Assembly (NCBI GenBank): GCA_019636375.1
Contig: JAHBXS010000002.1
Coordinates: 1,081,621-1,145,620 of the forward strand
From: Pirellulaceae bacterium
GTDB lineage: Bacteria; Planctomycetota; Planctomycetia; Pirellulales; Pirellulaceae
Direction of reading: 5' to 3'
Length of the DNA stretch: 64,000 nt
Under the pieces are notes generated by a model. That model was not told the DNA's origin and did no database searches. It worked only from the letters and a program-made list of their open reading frames with translations. The translations under genes were made by a program, and so were the position numbers. Of the stretch, positions 30,801 to 39,493 are shown piece by piece. The first letter of the stretch is position 1; every line of letters starts with the position of its first letter.

Positions 30801-32649
30801 CTTTGTTGAGTGTGGCAACAACTCAATTGGTTTATCGTCTCAATTGATTACCGTCGTGTTTCCGAATCTTACTTCGTCACAGCGACAACGCCTTGAAGAG
30901 AGCATTCTCGCGTACAAAAGTTACACCAATGAAGTCTTGCAAGCGGAGCCTGCCAGTGGGCGTAAACTATTTTTGCGTTGGAGTCGCGAATATCGTTTGA
31001 GGTTGCTGAATTCTATTCCTGACGATTGTATCTCGACGTCAACCGCCAAGATCCGCGACGACGAGAGGGGGCAGCTTTGCGATTCTGAGACGGAACGGCG
31101 GTATTGGGAAGGCGGCAGGATTGGTTCTCGTATGACAAGCGAGGAAATAATAAAAGCGAAACCAACCGATCTTTTCAATCTAATTGATCGCATGACGGAG
31201 TCAGAAAACGCTGGCGATTCGGATCGCTGGGACACTCGGTTCAGCGCGAATCGCGCTGGCGGAACCCACGAGCTAAATAATGAAATTCAAACTGCCGTGA
31301 GTGCTGACCGGAAAGTCGGTGAAAGATTGGTGGCTCTCCTCGATCCCAAGAAACACGATGCCACAATCGCCGCTGTTGTCTCAGGCCTTTCTGCTTCTGA
31401 TTTGGAGACTGGACAGCTTCATGCGCATTTGGATGAACTGTTGGCCAAAGGATGTGATGGCACTGACTTTCGAGAAGCTGCAGCTCGTGCGATTGCAAGC
31501 CGAGCAACTAATGACAACCCCGCACCCCAACATTTCCTAGACAAAATCTTCGAGTGGTGTGTCGCATTCCAATCGAAGCAGCAAAGCGAGTCAGAAAACG
31601 AAAAACCTGAAGACTCAATCTTATACTTCAAACACAGTCGGTCAATGATGCTTGCAGGAAGTAAAGGAATTCTAATTCGCTCCTACTTTGATTGTTATCG
31701 AGTTGAGGAACCAAAGCGTCCCGAATTGCTTCACAGGTTGATGGAAAAGTTGATCGAACTAGAACTTGATCCGGAAGTACTTTCGGAAGTGATTTACTTT
31801 TTTCGTGACCTGTTCGGCATGGATAAAAACATTGCGACATCGTTGTATGACCAAGCGATTTGTTCGTGTCCGGAAATTCTCCAATTCAACTTTTGTGCAT
31901 TTTCCATAGCTTCGTTGATCCATTTGGTGGAGCCGGAGGAAAAAATTCTTGAATGGTTGAAATATCTAAAAGCCCAAAACAACGATCTCTCATGCCAAAT
32001 CTACGGGGAGTTGTTGTTCTTGATCTTTCAACGAACCGGCAATTCGCGATACGAAACTTTGATTCGAGACCAACTTGCCGATGGGCTGTCGCCAACATTG
32101 GTTGGACTGGGCTACGCCGCTGCCTATTTCTGGAATCAACCTCATTGCCGATCATTAGCTACCGAGATTCTGGTTTTGATTGCAGAAAGCGACGACGGAA
32201 ATCATCGCAAGGTGACAGAGTACGCACTATTACTTGACGAAAGCGAAGGATATACGATTGACCAATACAGTAAAAGGTTTATTCGGGCTGTCATTGAAAA
32301 TTCTGCATTGCTTCACGAGTTTGTGGATCCGCTTTCGGAAATCATTGAAGAGTTCGTTGAACCAATTCCACGTTTTGCATTAGAAGCTGCGACTAAGCTC
32401 GCCGCCGAAATTGAATCAAATCCAGATCGTTGGTATCAAATTGCACCTGAATCAATCACTAACATCGCGGTGACCTTGCATCGGAGGATGGCGACCCGCA
32501 AAGAGGGGCTCGCACTTTTTGAGAAAATTCTGTCACTCAACCTATTTGCAGCGCGATCTGCCATCGATTTACTTGACCGTAAACCAGCTTCGCGGTTTGG
32601 TCATTTCTTTCCCAACCGTCGACGCCGTCGACGCCGTAGCAGAATTTAA
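27898..32649 (+). CDS. CHAT protease-STAND NTPase fusion, probable conflict/defence protein (1583 aa)
   Basis: AGGA lies 7 bases before the ATG. Residues 1-80 form a small beta-type domain. Residues 80-285 are a CHAT (caspase-like) peptidase: FACHGE with His153 and IVFNACFSN with Cys194 form the catalytic dyad. Residues ~320-560 are a STAND P-loop NTPase: Walker A GSKGTGKS (343-350), Walker B VVLIVDQLDAV (409-419), ASCREFEY (450-457) and a winged-helix-like part (TPWHLKMFLSV). About 1000 further residues are alpha-helical and repeat-like, probably the sensor. In related proteins, target binding to the C-terminus oligomerises the NTPase and activates the N-terminal effector. The substrate is unknown. 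The C-terminus ends oddly in PNRRRRRRRSRI. The region is AT-richer than its neighbours, suggesting transfer. Confidence 0.88.
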   Translation: MQQLDKEIQCSTSVEGILKTNGKSYELAKIGLNTCVLKSPSDVPEGDADIILRVDESERIQRVKILPTRSGDKTVRFTRAQTRILFVGASPLAPGYSPISSGPEYNAIESSKKKANSSFSNQFDLRHCFAATPEKLLEHLTQFQPNILHFACHGESNKLIIETGKQQTHYVHLDAFQQVVKAQKELKLIVFNACFSNHQAATVVDEVDAAIGMNDAILDDAAIEFAREFYHRIFCGFDLQNAFDSAKASLALNNTGQESLPELYSKNGINAEDIEFAHVSSPAESFLGGQSFDQIVDRLTKRHDMLTTWPKTVGNNRWIERPELEQVKTTISDEKHSTTLLLGSKGTGKSALLSELACQLSKTVAVVISVKAEYLPKSVSSLDDLGKELLGFSCDPIQLIQYLAVRQKVVLIVDQLDAVAELMDRESNRLNILLNFLRQLHRCLNVHVVASCREFEYRHDLRLTTMNADVVMLELPSWEQVASILQDEGQAVERMTPEMRELLRTPWHLKMFLSVFDKSTEYKTLHYLIQAVWDKSVLNADGPSGRIELTRELAKRISQEEELWIDASFCDKWPAARDYLVAQDVLILETGRRVVGFRHQTYFDFVLATIFAANNENLVAHVMSKEESLFVRPTLLSALNWLRDVQPTQYQEQLKLLFESNPRTHIWTLLIEFVGNQSKPLDAEVSLLLPLLDSEPTGKRVLASVAYSRGWFERLMLDERFAKWLKKDANEAAWCIRPLQTGIRFDSKRVLTLVREHWFTDSTKDNLLAAVLGELQEWDKPTAKMVEKIARRSMIHSIGKIADDIAKQNACLAPAIVRAALEFRSENPADNRFGKRIDRLVKDCDFYELDGLAEDAPEEFLNELLPWFVEYVSKNKLRGSRLNHYFPDNVTELRFDRQLPDDELCVSLCIAAEKLAEKSPVRFTKVVNSHANSEMIATHKILMRGLLKLCESMPETVLNYLVDDNRRFFVECGNNSIGLSSQLITVVFPNLTSSQRQRLEESILAYKSYTNEVLQAEPASGRKLFLRWSREYRLRLLNSIPDDCISTSTAKIRDDERGQLCDSETERRYWEGGRIGSRMTSEEIIKAKPTDLFNLIDRMTESENAGDSDRWDTRFSANRAGGTHELNNEIQTAVSADRKVGERLVALLDPKKHDATIAAVVSGLSASDLETGQLHAHLDELLAKGCDGTDFREAAARAIASRATNDNPAPQHFLDKIFEWCVAFQSKQQSESENEKPEDSILYFKHSRSMMLAGSKGILIRSYFDCYRVEEPKRPELLHRLMEKLIELELDPEVLSEVIYFFRDLFGMDKNIATSLYDQAICSCPEILQFNFCAFSIASLIHLVEPEEKILEWLKYLKAQNNDLSCQIYGELLFLIFQRTGNSRYETLIRDQLADGLSPTLVGLGYAAAYFWNQPHCRSLATEILVLIAESDDGNHRKVTEYALLLDESEGYTIDQYSKRFIRAVIENSALLHEFVDPLSEIIEEFVEPIPRFALEAATKLAAEIESNPDRWYQIAPESITNIAVTLHRRMATRKEGLALFEKILSLNLFAARSAIDLLDRKPASRFGHFFPNRRRRRRRSRI

Positions 32650-33202
32650 CGGTTCGATGTACAGACCTGCCGTAGTTATCGGCAATGATCGTCTGCACGA
32701 GGCTACCGACGAAACAATTTGGTAATCTGGAGGTGAGCTACAATTAGATTGTCGTGTCGGATCAATTAGATGGTTGAGCCAAGTCGCCATCGAATTGATG
32801 TGGCTGAAATGGGGTTGTGATAGCACGTGGCTTCATTGTGAATGTACCGCTGCCGTCGGCAAACTCGCGGCGGTACAACAAACTGAGGCCGGTTCACTGT
32901 ATGCGTCGACGGGTGGCGATTCTTTGGTGAAGTCGGCGATGGCGAACGAAAAAGAGTGATGCTGCGAGTTTTCGAGGGCGGAGTGAATGGAAAAAGGTTT
33001 GTAATGGGAAATTGGAAGCTGGAAATTCTCAGATTCAAGCTTTGACCGAAGGGGGGCCTTTAATGATCTGAAACGCAATGTAAGGAGTTTCGTTGCAATT
33101 CGCCTTTTGATTTCTTGAAATTAAGCGTGTCGTAAGTTCGTCTGAGACCAAAGAAGTTGGGAACGCTCATTTGCGCTAATTTTCACTAATCACTTTGGTA
33201 AT
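32650..33202. other. intergenic region after the CHAT gene
   Basis: No convincing gene is seen. Another frame stays open over the CHAT stop (about 32590-32725, VDAVDAVAEFNGSMYRP), which may be remnant coding sequence. A GTACCGC/GCGGTAC hairpin lies at 32844-32876. Near 33172-33192 there is a TTTTCACTAATCACTTTG stretch of the kind repeated elsewhere in such genomes. Confidence 0.35.
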
Positions 33203-36200
33203 CTACTGGTCACGTCTTGGGGGGGTGAGGAGGCCGCGGAGTTGGTTGAGGGTTTGGCCGGCTTTGCTGTCTTTGATGTCGTCTTTGAGTTTGTCAAGTT
33301 GGCCGCCGAGTTGGTCTTGGGCGCGGTCTTGGAGACGGTCGAGTTCACTACCGACACGATTTTGTAAACGATCGGTTTGCTCGGTGACGAGTCCCCCAAG
33401 TTTATTCTCAGCAGTACGGCGAGCGAGGTTCAACGAAAGGTCACGGATGCCCTGCATGTCGATCTTTGGTTGCGAAACCGTTCCCGTGATTGGGATGCGG
33501 ATCACCTCGCCTTTCAACGCGGCCATCCATTCCTCGCCACGTAACCAATCTTCGGCGATGGGAATTTCAGCGATCATGTTCAGCGATTGATCGAAGCCGA
33601 CACTCCCCGTCGTGCGCACGGTGAGGTCTTTCATCGTCATCCGCATTCCTTCGTGATGGACGCGACCACCCTGGACGGCAAACGGGACGGCTTGTTCATC
33701 CACACGAATCCACACCGAACGATCTTTCGGCTCATTCGCTCCCATTGGCCGCAACACCATGCGAATCGTTTCGACGGCTTCGATCATTTTCATCGCGGTC
33801 GGTCCGGCACCCACGGTGACTTGGTTCAAATGGACGACACCACGCCCGCTCGCTTGTTGGAAGTCGGCCACCGGGATCGTCACTCCGGAACTTTCTAGCG
33901 ACACTCGCCCTTGAGCTGTGGCGACGTCAGCCAATAACGGATTGACGAACTTCATCCAGTCGCGGCAGATTTGCGGAGTCAAAGCGACCTTGTCCGCGAT
34001 CGTCCCGGCAGGGATTTGCACGACCCACTGGGGAGCGTGCAGCGGCAGACCGGCAACCAAGCGGACTTGGCCATCGGAAAACGGTACGACTCCCGTGTCG
34101 AGTTGAGCCACGCCGTTACCCAGCGAGGCGGTCACCTCGGCGGCTTCGACAGGCAACAAAAACACCGACGCTTGCTGCCAACCGATTTGCGTTGACGCTT
34201 GTAACTCGGCTGGTGGCCAAGGAGCATTCGGATTGGTAGCAAACAGCGGACCGCGAATCGCAAACGCTTGGTCTTGTCGTCCCGTCATGCGAACCATTTG
34301 ATACGTGTAGGCATCGAGGAGCCCTTGGACTCGCTGCCAATCGGGGCTCCAAGTCCCTTTCAAATCCGTGAGCATAACCCCCGCGATGTCATCCAGCGAA
34401 CCGTCGGCACGCAGTTTGACAGAAGCGGCATCGGCCTGGAACCCTTCAAGCTCCAGCCGATTGAAATCTTGACTGAGCTTGGCGACACTTTGGAATTTCA
34501 CCGTTGGTTCGCGCAACAACTCGGTCCAAGGGCCTTGGGTACCAGCGGCTTGTTGAGCGGCGATGAAGTTGTTGACTTGACCCTGAATTTGCCCCACGAT
34601 GGCCTGCGGATTGGAGGTCAATTGAATGGCACCTTCGACTTCGCCAAAGAAATGGACACTGTCCGGAGCGGAATACATCCCGTACCAATCGAGCACTCGA
34701 TGGGCGTCGGCCCGAAAGGCAACATTGCCACCAACATCCCAGTGCTTACTCAAATCAAGAGTCACGCGATCACCCCGTGCGGCAACGGCAGAACAGACGA
34801 GCGTCAGATCGGGAAACAGGATTTGCCCGTTACCTAGGTCGTACCGCATCACACCGGTTCCGGAGACTTCGGGCTCGCGAATCTTCATGCCATAGCCGTC
34901 GAACCGCCAATTGCGGACGATGTACTTGAGATCACTTAGTAACAATTGCTGCCCGTCCAGCAGCAACTGCGTTTGGACTTCGGCTTGTCCATCGGTGTTA
35001 AGAAAACTCAGATCTACGACGGCACCGGCATGGTGCAGCCACTTGGCCAATTGCCCTTGCAGCGTGCAGGTCGCTTGCCACTTCGGGTTGTTCAACAGAT
35101 CGGTGATCGGATGGTTCAACTGGGCGTTAAGTCGCTCGTTGCCGATAACGGCGTCAAGGGTTCCCTGAGTAAGCGAGACGACCCCTTCAGGCGAAGCGGA
35201 ACCGCGACCGACGACTTTGAGTTCGACTTGCGACTCGCGCCAGGGCTTGATCCCCGGAAAGGAGACGAGGGGCTCGGTGATCGTAAAGTTTCCGTTGAGG
35301 TTTAGGGGCTGATTGAGGAGCGTCGCCGCTTGGGGGCTGGAATCGTGCGAAGCGATCTGCCAACCGAGTTGCCCAGCGAGTTTCCCTTGCAGTCGCCACG
35401 CTCCCACATCGATGAACTGCCCCAACCGCTCCATCAAAACGGCCAAATCGCCATCGACTTGGAACGACCCGCGCTGCAAAGTCGCCTCGCCGCGCAGGTT
35501 CAAAAAATCAGATTCGCAGAAGACTTCATCAAGGGCCCAACTCCGATCTCGCTGCGCAATCGTCGAAACAAACCGCAAGGGCTGTTGCCAAGCCAATCGC
35601 TGACCATCCCGCACGGCGACGAGGTTCGACGAATCGACGTTGACCACGATTCGAGCGGCACCCTGTTGTGGGCGGCTGCTGACTTGAACGACCAGAGTCC
35701 CTGATTCGACGCGCGTGTCGTCGACCAATTTGATGGTTTCCGGCATGAGGTTCGCCAGTCGAGCCAGATCGATCCGTCCATCGAGTTGAAACGAGGTTTC
35801 GAGAAGTTGTCCGGTTTCGGTAAGACGCTGGAACTGTCGCCAGTTAAGTTGTCCATCGGCGGTCAGTCGGCCAATGTCACTGGAGACGTTCAGTTTTTGA
35901 GCGATGATTCCTTGATCGTCGTGGGTGACTTCACCGTTGGCAACGATCGCGGCCATTTGCACGACATCTTTGCCAAGGAGGGCGGGTGCGGCGAACTGCA
36001 ATTGGCTGACATGGGTTTCTTGGAATTTTACGTTGGCGATTGCTCCGGCGTCTTTGAGTTGCGCGGCGATGTTGCCTCCGACCGTTCCGTGAATTCGCAC
36101 CGGGCCGACGACCCGTTCCATCAATGGTGCCAAGAACCCGAGCGGGAGCCCGTCGCAATGCGTTTGGGCGATGACGTTGGAAAATTGAATTTGGTCGGAG

Positions 36201-36964
36201 CCATCGTCGATCGAGAATTGAGTTGAGAAATTTCCGAATTGTTCACCGCGAGCGACTGACGCTGAGAGATCGCCATGCAAGGCAACTTGGCGACCTGCCA
36301 TCAATTGAGCGTTGATCTTGCCCAACTCCCAAGGGTTGGTGTCGGAATGCGAAGCGATGAAAACTTGGCCTTCGCTGATCGCGAGGGAGATTTTTGGGAC
36401 GGTGGTGGGTTCGGTGGTTGTGGGCTCTTGGTCGAGATAACGTTTGAGCGCATCCTCTAGGTTGCTCCCCCCTTCGCGCAGTATCAGGTTGAGCTTGGGA
36501 CGAACGATCGCAAAGCTGCCGAGGTCTTTGCCAGTCAAAAACTGGTACAGCCGATTCGAAGAGGTCAACGACTCGACCTCGACCAGTGAATTGCCCGACG
36601 CATCGACGGCCCGCAATCCCGTCATTTGAATCGGCTGCAACCAACCGAGGGAAAGGGAATCGACAGTGACTTGGCCGTCGAAGTCTTTGGCGGCCCAACC
36701 GATCACGGTATCTTTCAGCGATGTCCAGCCGATCAAGTTCGGTGCGATGGCGACGAAAACGAGCAGCCCAAAGGCCAAGAACATCACCCAACGCAAGCGA
36801 CTGGGCCGACGTTCGTTGGAGCGACTGCGGCGAGACCGGGTTCCTCGACGGCGACCGGAGGAAGAAGATTCCTGGTCATCGGAAGCCGTACGATCGGGCG
36901 TCAAAGCTGCTTCGAATTCGGCTTCGGGGTCAACTTGTTTGTTTTGGCGTTTACGTCGCGACAT
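33203..36964 (-). CDS. AsmA-like membrane-anchored periplasmic protein (1253 aa)
   Basis: A basic, Ser/Arg-rich cytoplasmic N-terminus (1-57) precedes a single membrane helix (about 59-76). A very long beta-rich periplasmic part follows with repeated segments of the AsmA/TamB type (VTVDSLSLGWLQPIQMTGL, LTADGQLNW, IRIPITGTVSQPKIDMQGI). The C-terminus is an amphipathic coiled coil (about 1195-1245, LDRLQDRAQDQLGGQLD). AsmA-like proteins are thought to bridge or transport lipids between membranes. That role is inferred from fold similarity only. The gene stands alone, and its C-terminal helix is unusual for the family. Confidence 0.75.
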   Translation of the reverse strand: MSRRKRQNKQVDPEAEFEAALTPDRTASDDQESSSSGRRRGTRSRRSRSNERRPSRLRWVMFLAFGLLVFVAIAPNLIGWTSLKDTVIGWAAKDFDGQVTVDSLSLGWLQPIQMTGLRAVDASGNSLVEVESLTSSNRLYQFLTGKDLGSFAIVRPKLNLILREGGSNLEDALKRYLDQEPTTTEPTTVPKISLAISEGQVFIASHSDTNPWELGKINAQLMAGRQVALHGDLSASVARGEQFGNFSTQFSIDDGSDQIQFSNVIAQTHCDGLPLGFLAPLMERVVGPVRIHGTVGGNIAAQLKDAGAIANVKFQETHVSQLQFAAPALLGKDVVQMAAIVANGEVTHDDQGIIAQKLNVSSDIGRLTADGQLNWRQFQRLTETGQLLETSFQLDGRIDLARLANLMPETIKLVDDTRVESGTLVVQVSSRPQQGAARIVVNVDSSNLVAVRDGQRLAWQQPLRFVSTIAQRDRSWALDEVFCESDFLNLRGEATLQRGSFQVDGDLAVLMERLGQFIDVGAWRLQGKLAGQLGWQIASHDSSPQAATLLNQPLNLNGNFTITEPLVSFPGIKPWRESQVELKVVGRGSASPEGVVSLTQGTLDAVIGNERLNAQLNHPITDLLNNPKWQATCTLQGQLAKWLHHAGAVVDLSFLNTDGQAEVQTQLLLDGQQLLLSDLKYIVRNWRFDGYGMKIREPEVSGTGVMRYDLGNGQILFPDLTLVCSAVAARGDRVTLDLSKHWDVGGNVAFRADAHRVLDWYGMYSAPDSVHFFGEVEGAIQLTSNPQAIVGQIQGQVNNFIAAQQAAGTQGPWTELLREPTVKFQSVAKLSQDFNRLELEGFQADAASVKLRADGSLDDIAGVMLTDLKGTWSPDWQRVQGLLDAYTYQMVRMTGRQDQAFAIRGPLFATNPNAPWPPAELQASTQIGWQQASVFLLPVEAAEVTASLGNGVAQLDTGVVPFSDGQVRLVAGLPLHAPQWVVQIPAGTIADKVALTPQICRDWMKFVNPLLADVATAQGRVSLESSGVTIPVADFQQASGRGVVHLNQVTVGAGPTAMKMIEAVETIRMVLRPMGANEPKDRSVWIRVDEQAVPFAVQGGRVHHEGMRMTMKDLTVRTTGSVGFDQSLNMIAEIPIAEDWLRGEEWMAALKGEVIRIPITGTVSQPKIDMQGIRDLSLNLARRTAENKLGGLVTEQTDRLQNRVGSELDRLQDRAQDQLGGQLDKLKDDIKDSKAGQTLNQLRGLLTPPRRDQ

Positions 36965-37102
36965 CGCCAGCGTCCTTTATATCGGGGGAATCCATTCCAC
37001 AGGGAGGGTGAAGGATTGTACCGATCCGCGCCATCCCCGACCAGACAATTCGGTGGGGAATTCAAGCGAGATTTGCTAGCAAAATGTGGTTGGGATGGAT
37101 GA

Positions 37103-37179
37103 GGAACACTAATTAACGCTGATCTTCGCTAATTTCTAAATGTAGAAAATTAGTGCTGATTAGTGAGTATCAGTGTTCC
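37103..37179. repeat. imperfect inverted repeat overlapping the 3' end of the candidate selenoprotein gene
   Basis: GGAACACT (37103-37110) and AGTGTTCC (near 37172-37179) form the outer arms. The inner sequence contains further CACTAAT/ATTAGTG pairs. It covers the last codons and the stop of the gene ending at 37160, so the final residues (NTDTH) come from the repeat. Confidence 0.5.
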
Positions 37180-37717
37180 CGCCTTCTTGAGAGTCGGCAT
37201 CGTTTTCTTTAGCGTTTTCTTTAGCGTTTTCTTCTGCGGCGTCTTCCTCGTTTTCTTCGACCGGTTTGTTGGGGTCGGGGGCGCAGTGGGCGTCGAAGGG
37301 GAGTTCTAGAATTTTGAGAACTCCTTGCTCTTCCAAGAAAAGTTTAACCGAATAGGCCATCGGGCCGGGGCGATAAGTGTTCACCTCGAACCACATTTGG
37401 CCCGTGCCGCGAGGGGGGACCTCGAAATGTTCCGCGTTATGGCGGGCGTCCGACCGGACGTTGCAGTTCAGGCCTCAGCAGCCCTCCATGCCCACCACTC
37501 GGATTCGAGCTCCGGTCGTATTTTCAAACTTCGCCGAAATTTGGTAGACCCCGCCTTCGCGAAATTCCGGGAAGGGTTCAAAAGCGATACGCGACAAGAT
37601 TTTTGACGACGGTGCCGAGGCCCAATCGTAAATCCCGTAACCTAGCAGGCTCATTCCAATTAGCATCAGAACAAACGGCAAAAATTTTGCTGACTTCGCG
37701 TTTGAGTTTTCGGTCAT
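37160..37717 (-). CDS. candidate selenoprotein: membrane-anchored protein with in-frame UGA (185 codons)
   Basis: The start at 37717 follows GGAG by 7 bases. Residues 12-29 are one membrane helix (FLPFVLMLIGMSLLGYGI). A beta-rich domain of the DUF1573/Ig-like kind follows (YQISAKFENTTGARIRVVG). Codon 81 is TGA (37477-37475), inside GMEGC-UGA-GLNC. The same frame then runs another 104 sense codons with matching domain sequence (FEVPPRGTGQMWFEVNTY) and an acidic Glu/Asn/Lys tail. Read through, the motif is C-U-x-x-x-C, a redox-like or metal-binding site. A SECIS-like hairpin starts directly after the UGA. Alternatives are a nonsense mutation (TGC or TGG to TGA) or a sequencing error. The start, frame and domain continuity are seen directly. 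Selenocysteine is inference. Confidence 0.6.
37441..37474 (-). promoter_or_regulatory. SECIS-like hairpin immediately after the in-frame UGA
   Basis: On the minus strand the 34 bases after the UGA contain CGUCC-GGUC-GGACG: a perfect 5-bp stem with a GGUC tetraloop, whose loop starts 20 bases after the UGA. GGC/GCC at the outer ends can add a weak lower stem. Known E. coli fdhF SECIS biology needs a hairpin just downstream of the UGA with a GGUC apical loop at nearly the same distance. The bulged U of fdhF is not evident here. The stem also codes for VRSD, so chance pairing is possible. Confidence 0.5.
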
Positions 37718-38128
37718 GGCGATTCTCCAAGTCATTAATAAACGCTCTTCATATATTATCAGCGTTGCATCTTTTAGCCCATCAGCAAAATGCAAAAAAA
37801 TTCTAATTGGTTCCATATTTTTGTTGATCGTTCTTTAAATAACCGCCCAATTAGCCAGAACGCTTAAGCGTCCGATTGCCGCGAAAACCGGTGTAAACGC
37901 ACATTGGACGCTTTTAGCAGAGGCGACAACCGTTCCAGGAATCGAGTATCATGGCAGTTAAGCAGCGGGCTTGGAATTTCGCCTTATCGCTGGTTGGCGG
38001 TACACGGTTCGTCCGTTCACGGGAGTGATAAGTTACGTGGCCGTTCACTCCGTGAACGAGCATCGAACGATGACACGACTTTGTTTAACAGCGGCTTCGC
38101 CGCAAACATCTAAACTTGCAAAATCATC
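37718..38128. other. intergenic region upstream of the divergent genes
   Basis: No gene is supported in the ~410 bases between the divergent starts at 37717 and 38129. It contains copy 3 of the dispersed palindromic repeat and probably both promoters. Confidence 0.45.
38015..38057 (-). repeat. dispersed palindromic repeat, copy 3 (inverted)
   Basis: Read on the minus strand it begins GTTCACGGAGTGAAC, GGCCACGTAACTTATCACTCC, matching the copies at 21728 and 26821 with small changes in the second hairpin. Confidence 0.7.
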
Positions 38129-39448
38129 ATGGTCATTCCAAAAATTCTCACTACTTCATTGCTTTTAATGCGATTAACCAGCTTGAAGTTTCCGTGTCGA
38201 GTTTGTTGTTTTTGCCTGTCTGTGATTTTTTCAGTCAACTCTCTCGCTCTTGGCCAGGAACTTAATGATCCCGAACAATGGACCCGGTTTCGGGGTCCGA
38301 ATGGATCGGGGATCGTCAGCAAGGCGGAAATCGATCCGAATTTCTCGCCGGAACGAATTCGTTGGCAAGCCCGCCTGGCTGGAACCGGTCACAGTTCTCC
38401 AATCGTTTACGGAAACGTCGTGTTCGTGACCAGTTTTGTCGAACCCGATCAATTTTGGGTCGAAGCGTTTTCGCTTGACTCTACGAAAAATGCCGAACCG
38501 ATTTGGAAATGGTCCACCCCGGCGACGCCACATCCGATGCATCGACTCAACCAAGTCGCATCAAGTACCCCCGCGACTGACGGTGAACGACTGTACTGCT
38601 TGGTCCCCCAAGCGGATGCCTTGCAACTGGTCGCCTTGACCGTCAACGGAGACGTGGCCTGGAGTCGAGACTTGGGTCGCTGGTCGGCACAGCATGGATT
38701 CGGCGTTTCGCCGATTGTGGTGGACGGAAAAGTAATCGTGATGAACTCTCAAGAGACACAAAACAACCGCCCCCCGCCCGGCGAAAGTGAATTGATCGCT
38801 CTGGACGCAAAATCGGGTGCCGATGTTTGGCGACTCCCCATCGCTGCCCAACGAGCCTGCTACGCGACGCCGATTGTTCACGAGCGGGAGGATGGTAGTC
38901 GTCAACTGTTGATGGCGACCACCGGAGACGGGATCGCTGCCGTCGATTTGTCGAACGGCCAGCGTCTCTGGAACGTTAAACCGCTCGAACATCGGACCGT
39001 CGGCTCGCCGATTCTCTCAGGCGGTTTGATTTTGGCCAACAATGGTTCCGGAGGCGGAGGCAACTATTTCGTCACCATTGATTTGACCTCGGACTCACCG
39101 CGTGAAGTCTATCGGCAGCATCAATCGATCGGTTATGTTCCGACGTTGATTTGTCTCAACGGTTTGGTCTTTTCGTGTACCGATCGCGGTTTGATCTCGT
39201 GCTGGGATTTGGCGAGTGGTGAATCGGTTTGGAACGAACGTGTTTCGTCGGGGTTCACCTCCTCGCCCGTTTCGGACGGAAAAAATTTGTTCTGTGTTGA
39301 CAACTCGGGAAAGGTTTTTGTCGTGTCCGCAGAGAGGGAATTTGCCAAGCCAGCGAGCTTTTCCTTGGGGGAAGATAGCCAAGCGACTCCGGCAATCGCT
39401 GATGGAAAAATCATCTTCCGCACGGCCACCCAACTTTTTTGTTTCTAA
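38129..39448 (+). CDS. secreted PQQ-like beta-propeller protein (439 aa)
   Basis: An N-terminal hydrophobic segment (about residues 20-42, ending SLALGQ) is a signal peptide. The mature protein opens with WTRFRGPNGSGIV, the usual start of planctomycete PQQ-like/BamB-like propellers. It then has repeated blades with YCLVPQADALQLVAL, ELIALDAKSGADVWRLP, ISCWDLASGESVWN and KVFVVSAEREF. These repeats bind no obvious cofactor here, and a catalytic role is not evident. The gene ends 45 bases before the hydantoinase-like gene on the same strand, so they may be co-transcribed. Confidence 0.85.
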   Translation: MVIPKILTTSLLLMRLTSLKFPCRVCCFCLSVIFSVNSLALGQELNDPEQWTRFRGPNGSGIVSKAEIDPNFSPERIRWQARLAGTGHSSPIVYGNVVFVTSFVEPDQFWVEAFSLDSTKNAEPIWKWSTPATPHPMHRLNQVASSTPATDGERLYCLVPQADALQLVALTVNGDVAWSRDLGRWSAQHGFGVSPIVVDGKVIVMNSQETQNNRPPPGESELIALDAKSGADVWRLPIAAQRACYATPIVHEREDGSRQLLMATTGDGIAAVDLSNGQRLWNVKPLEHRTVGSPILSGGLILANNGSGGGGNYFVTIDLTSDSPREVYRQHQSIGYVPTLICLNGLVFSCTDRGLISCWDLASGESVWNERVSSGFTSSPVSDGKNLFCVDNSGKVFVVSAEREFAKPASFSLGEDSQATPAIADGKIIFRTATQLFCF

Positions 39449-39493
39449 TCGTCGAGCACGTTAATTTTCCCGACTCTTTAAACCGCTGACCCG

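Noticed and set aside
33195..33590. Plus-strand frame over the AsmA-like gene end
   Set aside because: It is antisense to the coiled-coil tail. Its Trp/Ser/Arg richness is typical of a shadow frame.
37475..37717. Treating the 5' part before the UGA as a complete 80-aa protein
   Set aside because: The domain is cut in the middle of a Cys motif, and the same frame continues the fold for 104 sense codons.
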